Below the pieces are notes generated by a model. That model saw only the letters and a program-made list of their open reading frames with translations, did not search any database and was not told the DNA's origin. Positions 16,463 through 22,588 of a stretch of DNA of 64,000 nt are shown here, piece by piece (position 1 is the stretch's first letter; each line of letters starts with the position of its first letter). The translations under genes were made by a program, and so were the position numbers. The stretch comes from Streptomyces lucensis JCM 4490 (GTDB lineage Bacteria; Actinomycetota; Actinomycetes; Streptomycetales; Streptomycetaceae), in contig NZ_BMUE01000003.1 of assembly GCF_014650035.1 (NCBI RefSeq), forward strand, positions 434,001-498,000, written 5' to 3'.

Positions 16463-17103
16463 CGTTCCCTCCGTGCCTCGGTGTGCAGCACGAACCCCCG
16501 CGCCGCGAGCCGGTCCTCAAGCGTTCTCCGGAATCCGGCGGTCGGTGGCACGCCGGCCCAGGAGAGGGATCCGTCGGAGTCCAGCGACAGTTCGATCCCG
16601 GCGGTCGTGTCCGGCTCGGCAAGGGCCCGCAGGTAGCGGTCGGTGAGCGGGATCAGCCGCTGGTTGTCCGAACCGCGCCAGCGCAGGACGGCGTGCCGGG
16701 CCGCGAGGTACGGCCCGTCGACCAGCAGGTCGAGCCGCTCGAGCAGGGCGAGCCGGTCCGGGGTGCCGCGCCGCAGCGCCTCGTGGCGGAAGCCGGAGTA
16801 CGCCATCGCGCCGAAGTCCGGGCGCCGCTCCCGTACCGCGTCGAGCAGCTCGGCCAGTGCCCCGGCCTGGCTGAACGGCTCGCCGCCGGAGAACGTGACG
16901 CCCTCGATGCCGTCCAGCCGGCACAGCCAGTCGGCGAGTCCGGCGACCGTCCGGCTGGTGCCGCCCTCGAAGGGCAGGGTCTCGGCGGCCACGCAGTCCT
17001 GGCAGCGCAGCGGGCAGCCCTGTACCCATATGACCGCGCGGGTGCCGGGGCCGAGGACCGTGCAGCGGTCCAGTGTCCGGGCGACGGAGACGTGGGTCGT
17101 CAC
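16459..17103 (-). CDS. NrdG-like radical SAM / 4Fe-4S single-cluster protein
   Basis: A 214-residue radical SAM protein starting at GTG 17103 (GTGA overlap with the kinase stop). The CxxxCxxC cluster motif is at residues 30-37 (CPLRCQDC), followed by the SAM-binding GGEPF motif near residue 71. It is small and resembles activases of anaerobic ribonucleotide reductase and pyruvate formate-lyase. No glycyl-radical partner is present in the window, and no SPASM or auxiliary cluster is visible. Its target is therefore probably another component of this operon, or a small molecule made as a signal. The radical chemistry is established for the family; the substrate is unknown. Confidence 0.85.
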   Translation of the reverse strand: MTTHVSVARTLDRCTVLGPGTRAVIWVQGCPLRCQDCVAAETLPFEGGTSRTVAGLADWLCRLDGIEGVTFSGGEPFSQAGALAELLDAVRERRPDFGAMAYSGFRHEALRRGTPDRLALLERLDLLVDGPYLAARHAVLRWRGSDNQRLIPLTDRYLRALAEPDTTAGIELSLDSDGSLSWAGVPPTAGFRRTLEDRLAARGFVLHTEARRER

Positions 17104-18158
17104 TGCTCCTCCTGCGGATGGCCGGGGTAGCTGTCCGTTCCCTGCTCGGCCAGGTCGCACCACGGGCACCACGGCCGTTCCACGGTGTGGACGTGGCGGG
17201 GGCCGGTCGCGCACACCTTCAGCCGGCCGGGAGCCAGTTCGGCCGCGAGCGCCTGCGCCCACTCGGCCGCCGTCGGACGCCGGCGCGCGTTCGCCAGCGC
17301 CCTGCGGAACAGCTCCGTGAGCCGCCTGGGCAGCAGGTCGGCGGGGGGCACGGAGCGGGGCAGCAGCACCGACGCGGGGTCGGCGAGCCGGCAGCGGCCG
17401 TGCAGCACGTTGTCGTCGTACGACAGGTAGTCGCCGCCGTCCGCCGGGTGGCCGGCGAAGGGGTGCAGGCCGGCCATGAGGAGCTGGTGGACCAGGACGG
17501 CCAGGGCGAAGTCGTCGGACGCGGTGTCCGGTGGCGTGCCGGCGGGGGCGCCGATCCGCTCGGGTGCCGTGTAGCCCGGGGTGCGCATCCGGCCCGGGAA
17601 GGTCTCGCGGCCGTCCGTGAACTGCCAGGAGTCGACGTCCGCCATGCCGACCCGGCCGGTCTCGTCGGCCCAGAGGTTGTCGGGCGTGAGGTCGCCGACC
17701 ACATAGCCCTCGGCGTGCAGGTCGCCCAGCAGCCGGGCGAGGGCCAGGGCGGCGCGCAGGGCCGTCGCCCAGGTCGCCCGGGGCAGGAAGGCGTGGCGGG
17801 CGGAGGTGGTGAGGAGGTGGGCGAACGGCTGGTAGGCGTGCCGCATGTCGGTCATCACGTAACCGTCGACGCGGTCCGCGTCGGTTCCGCCGGCCGTGCG
17901 TACCGGCACCAGCGGCCAGGCAAGCCGGACGGGTGTGCCGGAGAGGAGACCGACGGTGCGGGGTTCGCGACGCTGGCGCACCAGGCGGGCCACGCGGCGC
18001 CGGTAGGTCTCGGGGTCGGGTGGGTCAGGGACGAGTTTCGCGACCAGGGGGCGGGCGTCGTCGACGCCGTACACGAACCCTTCCGAGCCACTGCCGATCT
18101 GCTCGGTGAGCCGCCATGTGTGTCCGCTGCGGGACACCACCGTCAGTCCCACGGTCAC
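17100..18158 (-). CDS. Protein kinase with C-terminal zinc-binding tail
   Basis: A 352-residue Ser/Thr-type kinase starting at GTG 18158, overlapping the PP2C stop as GTGA. Motifs: glycine loop GSGSEG (22-27), the ATP-binding Lys of LVAKLV (41), the catalytic loop GDLTPDN (155-161, Asp156), a DVD in place of DFG (174-176) within MADVDSWQF, and TAPE (197-200). The tail has one Cys near residue 320 and CPWC near 337, a likely zinc site. The DVDSWQF form is typical of kinases found next to TerY-type vWA and PP2C genes. It has no membrane segment or PASTA domain, so it should be cytosolic. Confidence 0.88.
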   Translation of the reverse strand: MTVGLTVVSRSGHTWRLTEQIGSGSEGFVYGVDDARPLVAKLVPDPPDPETYRRRVARLVRQRREPRTVGLLSGTPVRLAWPLVPVRTAGGTDADRVDGYVMTDMRHAYQPFAHLLTTSARHAFLPRATWATALRAALALARLLGDLHAEGYVVGDLTPDNLWADETGRVGMADVDSWQFTDGRETFPGRMRTPGYTAPERIGAPAGTPPDTASDDFALAVLVHQLLMAGLHPFAGHPADGGDYLSYDDNVLHGRCRLADPASVLLPRSVPPADLLPRRLTELFRRALANARRRPTAAEWAQALAAELAPGRLKVCATGPRHVHTVERPWCPWCDLAEQGTDSYPGHPQEEQ

Positions 18159-18925
18159 CCCCCTTCGACGAGAGCGCACAGGACGGTCAGATCGTCACCG
18201 GTACGGGCGGCCTCCGGCCCGGCGAGCCGGCGTCGGAGGGGCTCGGCGTCCCCCTGGTTCCCGCGGAGCGTGGCGGCCAGGCCGAGGAAGAAGCGCTCCG
18301 CCGGTAAGGGACCCGCCTCCGGCGGAAGGTGGCGGACGGAGGGGTGGTCGAGTGTGAGGGCGGCGCAGCCGTCGGTGGCCAGGACCACTGCGCTGCACTC
18401 CGGTTCCCAGACGACGAAGGTGCGGACGCGTAACGCCGCGCCGGGCGAGGACAGGAAGACCGGGGAGGTGGTGGCGGGCGGTGGAAGGACCAGGTGGCAG
18501 CGGTCGTCGCGGGTCAGCAGCGTGCCGAAGCAGTCGCCCAGCGAGACGAGGGCCACCCACGGTGGGCGTACGACCGCCGCGGCGACGGTGGCCGCCAGGG
18601 GGCCGGGATCCGGCGAACCCGGTGCCCCCAAGACCCCTGCCGCCGCCCTCAGGTACTCCTCGACCACGCGCTTCCCCCGCCCGGCGGTCCACCGGGTCCA
18701 CGTCTCCGGGGCATCGCCGGTGTCCGGTATGTCGTGCGCCAGCAGCCGGCAGGCCGCGTCGACCGCTATGTGGGCGCCCAGTGCGCTGCGGTCGCGGCTG
18801 CCCGCGCCGTCGGACACCGCGAGTACCGCCGTGTCGCCCAGGTCGACCGCCTTGAACGCGTCCTGGCAGTCCTGCCCGGTGGCCAGATGAGCGGTGCCCT
18901 GGACGGAGGCGCCCGCGATGATCAT
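18155..18925 (-). CDS. PP2C-type protein phosphatase
   Basis: A 256-residue PP2C-fold phosphatase. Metal-binding motifs are visible: QDAF (21-24), VSDGAGS (37-43), LATDG near 196 and GDDLTVL near the C-terminus. It starts at ATG 18925 and overlaps the vWA stop by four bases, while its own stop overlaps the kinase start. A kinase and phosphatase produced from coupled cistrons strongly suggest reversible phosphorylation of a component of this system, for instance the vWA or AAA+ protein. No regulatory domain is attached. Confidence 0.88.
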   Translation of the reverse strand: MIIAGASVQGTAHLATGQDCQDAFKAVDLGDTAVLAVSDGAGSRDRSALGAHIAVDAACRLLAHDIPDTGDAPETWTRWTAGRGKRVVEEYLRAAAGVLGAPGSPDPGPLAATVAAAVVRPPWVALVSLGDCFGTLLTRDDRCHLVLPPPATTSPVFLSSPGAALRVRTFVVWEPECSAVVLATDGCAALTLDHPSVRHLPPEAGPLPAERFFLGLAATLRGNQGDAEPLRRRLAGPEAARTGDDLTVLCALVEGG

Positions 18926-19692
18926 CGGAGGTCCCTCTCCAGTCTGTCCATGCGCGCGAGCCGGGCGGCACGGTCGTTGACCTGCTGGTGGATGAGATCC
19001 GCGTCCTGGTCCGGGCTGCTGTCGTCCGTGCTCTGGAAGAGCAGGTCGAGGATCCGGCCGAAGTCGAGGTTCTCCAGCGGGGACGTGGCCTTCGGGGCCA
19101 GCACCCGGAGCATCGGCAGGTCGGCGCCGCGCACCCCGATCACCTGGAAGACCCACTCCCCCTTCTTCTCGCCCTCGCGCACCCGCCCCGCCGTGCCCGC
19201 CAGGGCCGTCGCGTCCAGGGGGCGGCCCTGTGCGTCGCTCGGTGCGCCGTCCGTCAGGACCCACAGGAAGGGGCGCCGGACCGGTACCCGCCTGCGCTGC
19301 AGGGTGCGGTAGCGGGTGCGGGCCAGTTCGAGGGCCGTGTCCACGGCTTCCGTGAGCCGGGTGAGGCCTTCGGCGCGCAGCGTGGGCGGGTGCATGCTGT
19401 CCACCGGCACGAAGAGCCGGTCGGGGTCGGCCTGTTCGGCGTGGACCAGGCGGCCCGGACCGGGGTCGTAGACGCGTACCGCCGAGGCGAAGGTGATGAG
19501 GCAGACCTCCACCCGGGTGCGCAGCCGCTCCTGCGCGCGGACCCCGTCGAACCAGCGGGTCAGGGCCCCGTTCAGCTCGTCGATGCGCGGGTGTTCCGCG
19601 GGGCGGCCCATGGACGCGGAGGTGTCGAGGAGGAGGACGACGGGCTGCCGTTCCTCGTACCCGGCTCCGAACTCGATTCCCCGCACGCTCAT
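18922..19692 (-). CDS. vWA-domain protein (TerY-like)
   Basis: A 256-residue von Willebrand factor A protein. The metal-ion-dependent adhesion site is complete: DTSASM (23-28), a Thr in the middle region and LTDGAPS near 150. Residues after about 215 are helical and charged. It starts at ATG 19692, overlapping the small upstream gene by four bases. In related clusters vWA proteins act as adaptors joined to AAA+ ATPases and are regulated by kinases and phosphatases; all three partners are here. There is no signal peptide, so it acts in the cytosol. Confidence 0.88.
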   Translation of the reverse strand: MSVRGIEFGAGYEERQPVVLLLDTSASMGRPAEHPRIDELNGALTRWFDGVRAQERLRTRVEVCLITFASAVRVYDPGPGRLVHAEQADPDRLFVPVDSMHPPTLRAEGLTRLTEAVDTALELARTRYRTLQRRRVPVRRPFLWVLTDGAPSDAQGRPLDATALAGTAGRVREGEKKGEWVFQVIGVRGADLPMLRVLAPKATSPLENLDFGRILDLLFQSTDDSSPDQDADLIHQQVNDRAARLARMDRLERDLR

Positions 19693-19904
19693 CCGGCGGC
19701 CGCCGGGGGATCGTCGGCGTGGGCCACGAGCCGCTGCCGTCCGGGGTCGTGGCGCACGGTGACGGCCGTTCCCGGCGGCAGGCCGGGCGGCTCGGGGACC
19801 ATGCGCAGCAGGACACCGTCGACGAGTACGTACGTATCCGGGGCGGGCCAGGTCACTGTGCGACCCGCACAGCCGTGCGCCCACTCAGCCATCCCCCTGG
19901 TCAT
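19689..19904 (-). CDS. Small protein opening the 11-gene conflict operon
   Basis: A 71-residue protein starting at ATG 19904; an internal ATG at 19892 would give 67 residues. It has one hydrophobic beta-rich core (TYVLVDGVLLRMVPEPPGLPPG) and no recognisable domain. Its stop overlaps the vWA start by four bases, so it belongs to the operon. TACCGT (minus strand, 19911-19916) lies exactly six bases before the start codon and no ribosome-binding site exists, so this is probably a leaderless first cistron. Possible roles are a small regulator or a translational coupler for vWA; both are inference. Confidence 0.6.
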   Translation of the reverse strand: MTRGMAEWAHGCAGRTVTWPAPDTYVLVDGVLLRMVPEPPGLPPGTAVTVRHDPGRQRLVAHADDPPAAAG

Positions 19905-19910
19905 ACGGCC

Positions 19911-19916
19911 ACGGTA
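19911..19916 (-). promoter_or_regulatory. Candidate -10 box of the conflict operon
   Basis: TACCGT on the minus strand is followed by six bases and the ATG at 19904. About 14 kb downstream the genes are joined by overlaps or gaps of at most seven bases, so this could be the main promoter of the operon. No good -35 match was seen, so an alternative sigma factor or an activator is possible. Confidence 0.4.
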
Positions 19917-20000
19917 TGTGAAATCGACGCCAACACGCCCGCTCCTTGCGTAAATTGACACCCCGTCGGTTCAGTGACTCCGGGTGGGTGCGAGCCGCCC

Positions 20001-20018
20001 GGGGGGAAGGCTCCCCCG
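20001..20018 (-). terminator. Hairpin after the macrodomain gene
   Basis: GGGGGA and TCCCCC form a stem around an AGGC loop, between the macrodomain stop (20053) and the next promoter. It would separate the macrodomain transcript from the 11-gene operon, although read-through is possible. Confidence 0.45.
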
Positions 20019-20052
20019 CGGCGCACCCCGTCCGGGCGGCCCGCCCCTCAAG

Positions 20053-21156
20053 TCAACCGGACCGGCCGGGCGCCGACCGGTCGCGCGCCGGGCGGGTCCT
20101 GGCCGCGATCCGCTCCACCGTGCGGGCCGCCTCCGGGGCCCGCACCACGAAGTGCACGTCCCAGCGCGCCCCGCGCGCCAGCTCCGCCTCGACGGCGCAC
20201 CACACGGCTGCCGCGCTCGCCCGGTACGAGAGCCCGCCGCGCCCGGAACCGAGCAGCGGGAAGCAGACCGAGCGCAGCGGCGGGTTGTGCAGGTGGTGCT
20301 CCTCGGCCAGCAGCGCCAGCACGCGCGACGTGGCGCGGGTGACGTCGGCGGGCAGCACGTCGTAGTCGTTGGTGCCGGCCCGGGGCACGGCCACCGCCGC
20401 GTGGTAGATCCGCCGCACGCCGCCGGCGGCCAGCGCTCCCGATCCGGTCGCCACGACCGTGCCCGGTACCACCGGGCGCCCCGAAGTGCCGTGCCGGGCC
20501 GTCCACTTGTGCAACTCGTCGTGGACCGGGTCGTCCAGCAGGTCGCCGGTCACCCCGCGCGACGATGCGGCGCGCCGCAGCGAGGCGGAGACGGACGACT
20601 TGTACGGCTCCGGCAGCGCGAAGTACGTGTTCGCCGGGGAGACCACGACGTCCACGTCCCGCAGCAGGTCGATGGGGTGGAGGTGCACGGTGACGCGTAC
20701 GGCCCGGTCGCCCGCCAGGACGTCCACGGTCCGGTGGGTGCCGCCCTCCCCGTCGCTCTCGCCCGGCTCCGCGCCGCCGCCCTCCGCCAGTTCCACGATG
20801 TGCTCGGCCACCTGCCCGAGCACCATCACCTCGTGGTGCTTGCGGAAGCGCTCCTCGCTCACCCGGTACACCTCGGCCGCACGGGCCCGGCGGGAGGACG
20901 CCGGCCAGTCCCGGGTGCCCTGGGCCAGGCCCAGCGTGTACTCGGCGGCCGTGCGCAGCGTGCCCGCGTCGAGCCGCTCCACCGCGCGGCGGAGCAGCGC
21001 CTCCACGGCGCCCTCGCGGGTGCGCGCGGTCGCCGAGCGGGACGCGGCGGCTTCCAGCGCGGGCAGTTCCCGGCCGCGCAGCCTCAGCAGTCCCACCCGC
21101 CGGACCGCCTGTAACTCCGCGAGAACCGACGCGTGGTCGAGGGACGGTGGTGCCAT
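20053..21156 (-). CDS. Macrodomain protein with N-terminal helical adaptor
   Basis: A 367-residue protein. Residues 1-125 are helical, with a segment rich in TREGAVEALLRRAVERL and a later AEVYRVSEERFRKHHE part that resembles adaptor domains in actinobacterial signalling proteins. Residues about 165-360 are a macrodomain: VVVSPANTYFALPEP binds the ADP-ribose edge, then RRIYHAAV and PLLGSGRGGLSY (the phosphate loop). Macrodomains bind or hydrolyse ADP-ribose derivatives. That is notable one gene away from a RES toxin, whose family consumes NAD. The ATG at 21156 lacks a ribosome-binding site. The 62-base gap to the RES gene contains an inverted repeat, so it may be separately controlled. Confidence 0.82.
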   Translation of the reverse strand: MAPPSLDHASVLAELQAVRRVGLLRLRGRELPALEAAASRSATARTREGAVEALLRRAVERLDAGTLRTAAEYTLGLAQGTRDWPASSRRARAAEVYRVSEERFRKHHEVMVLGQVAEHIVELAEGGGAEPGESDGEGGTHRTVDVLAGDRAVRVTVHLHPIDLLRDVDVVVSPANTYFALPEPYKSSVSASLRRAASSRGVTGDLLDDPVHDELHKWTARHGTSGRPVVPGTVVATGSGALAAGGVRRIYHAAVAVPRAGTNDYDVLPADVTRATSRVLALLAEEHHLHNPPLRSVCFPLLGSGRGGLSYRASAAAVWCAVEAELARGARWDVHFVVRAPEAARTVERIAARTRPARDRSAPGRSG

Positions 21157-21167
21157 GCCGTCAACGA

Positions 21168-21182
21168 TGACACCACCTGTCA
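21168..21182. promoter_or_regulatory. Inverted repeat TGACA-N5-TGTCA before the macrodomain gene
   Basis: A perfect 5+5 palindrome with a five-base spacer lies 12 bases upstream of the macrodomain start and next to a -10-like CATCGT (minus strand, 21164-21169). It is well placed to act as an operator, perhaps for autoregulation by a component of the system. Confidence 0.45.
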
Positions 21183-21218
21183 CAGGGGGACAAGCGGGCG
21201 GCGGGCGGGGCGCCGCGC

Positions 21219-21896
21219 TCAGCGGTGCAGTGGTTCCCTGATCGCCGAACGCAGGGGCTCCAGCAGTTGGTTGGCCTCCTTGATCCCGTCCGGGGAGCCG
21301 AGGTCCGGGATGCCGCGGTAGGGCAGTGCCTCCAGCGGTCCGTCCGCGTGCCCGGCCAGGCGGTCCCCGAAGAGCACCAGGACCCGCCGGGACGGGTTGC
21401 GTTTCGATCCCCAGATCATCCCCATGGCCTGCGGTGCCTGCGCCCGGATCTCCCGCGCCCAGCGCCGCGTGCCCCGGTAGTGCTCCTCCCCCTCGCTCTC
21501 CAGCAGGTCGTGGTCCTGGCAGACGGCGGCCAGGGCCGCTCCGGTGCACAGCGAGACCAGCCTCAGCTCGCACCGGGTCCGCACCACGCTCAGCGACTTG
21601 CCCCGCACCTGGGCCCAGAGGACCAGTCGCATGCTGGTCCGCGGGTCGTAGGGGACCGACCGCAGCAGGGTCTCGGCGAGAGCGGTCTCCGGGTCGGTCG
21701 CCGCGTACAGACACGAGTACGGGTCCTCCGCCGTGCCGTGGAAGCGGCCGGGCGCGCGGTCGTCCGGAGCGAACGGCCTGAACTCCCCGGCCGCGAACCG
21801 GGACGAGTGCATCCGCCACAGCTGGGTGCCGGCCGGCAGCACCTCCCAGTGCGGCCGGAAGCGGTACACGGAGGGTGACACGGTTTCCTCGCGCAT
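21219..21896 (-). CDS. RES-domain toxin (predicted NAD-degrading)
   Basis: A 225-residue protein matching the RES fold: LWRMHSSRF (Arg28), GRFHG (50-54), CLYAATDPETALAE (Tyr64, Glu75) and a C-terminal strand region. These positions correspond to the conserved Arg, Tyr and Glu of RES toxins such as MbcT, which degrade NAD by phosphorolysis or hydrolysis. The start ATG at 21896 overlaps the upstream antitoxin-like stop by one base (TGATG), the normal antitoxin-then-toxin order. The active-site Ser cannot be placed with certainty. It is likely a cell-damaging effector held inactive by the upstream protein. Confidence 0.85.
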   Translation of the reverse strand: MREETVSPSVYRFRPHWEVLPAGTQLWRMHSSRFAAGEFRPFAPDDRAPGRFHGTAEDPYSCLYAATDPETALAETLLRSVPYDPRTSMRLVLWAQVRGKSLSVVRTRCELRLVSLCTGAALAAVCQDHDLLESEGEEHYRGTRRWAREIRAQAPQAMGMIWGSKRNPSRRVLVLFGDRLAGHADGPLEALPYRGIPDLGSPDGIKEANQLLEPLRSAIREPLHR

Positions 21897-22588
21897 CAGT
21901 CGCCCTCCACCAACGCGATCGCCGCGCCCACCAGTTCGCTGTCCGGCCGGACGCCGAGGAGGGCGGCGGGCGGTCCGCCGCCCAGCCATGTGTTGCCGCT
22001 CAGCCACCAGTCGGCGGCCCCCCACGGGTCCGCGTCGGCGAGCAGCACCCGGTTGACCTCCAGGACGACTTCGTACGGTGCCCCGCCTCCGGGCCTGAAC
22101 TGGAACTCCGGGTACCGGTCGCCGAGGTCCGGGTCGGCGAACCGGATCAGCTCGGGCGGTGGTGCCGCACCGCGGTACCGGGAGTGGACCTCGGTGGTCG
22201 AGAGGGTCGGCGCGTGGAGCAGCCGGAGCTCGACGGCGGCGATGACGGCCGCGGTGTCCGGGGACGGGGGCGGATCGGCGGCGAGCCGGGCCAGCAGGTC
22301 CCGGGTGCTCAGGACCACCGGCCGGCCGGCCGTCGCCGTACCGGCGAGCCGGACGGAGTCCAGCGCCTCCCGGACCGGATGGTCGAACGGCAGCGCCACC
22401 AGGCAGAGCCGCACCGCCTGGAACGCCCGCCGTACGGCCCTGGAGTCGTCCGGCGGGGTCCCGGCGAGCGCGCGCAGCCGGGTGAGCAGCGACTGGTACT
22501 GCTCGCCGGTCAGCTGGGCGCGGATGCTGTCGAGGTGTTCCTCGATGAGGCCGAGCACCCTCGGCCCGTTGTCCTCACCCGGGGTCAT
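21896..22588 (-). CDS. ParS/Xre-like antitoxin with extra N-terminal helical domain
   Basis: A 230-residue protein. Residues about 165-230 resemble the toxin-binding domain of Xre/MbcA/ParS antitoxins: YPEFQFRPGGG, then VLLADADPWGAADWWLSGN and a final GVRPDSELVGAAIALV. Residues 1-100 (IEEHLDSIRAQLT, ALPFDHPVREALDSVRLAG) differ from the usual Xre helix-turn-helix. They recall, from memory, CHAT-associated small proteins of conflict systems (CATRA-associated type). It overlaps the CHAT stop by four bases and the RES start by one. It may bind RES through its C-terminus and CHAT or another partner through its N-terminus, making it a possible trigger point for toxin release. Confidence 0.75.
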   Translation of the reverse strand: MTPGEDNGPRVLGLIEEHLDSIRAQLTGEQYQSLLTRLRALAGTPPDDSRAVRRAFQAVRLCLVALPFDHPVREALDSVRLAGTATAGRPVVLSTRDLLARLAADPPPSPDTAAVIAAVELRLLHAPTLSTTEVHSRYRGAAPPPELIRFADPDLGDRYPEFQFRPGGGAPYEVVLEVNRVLLADADPWGAADWWLSGNTWLGGGPPAALLGVRPDSELVGAAIALVEGD

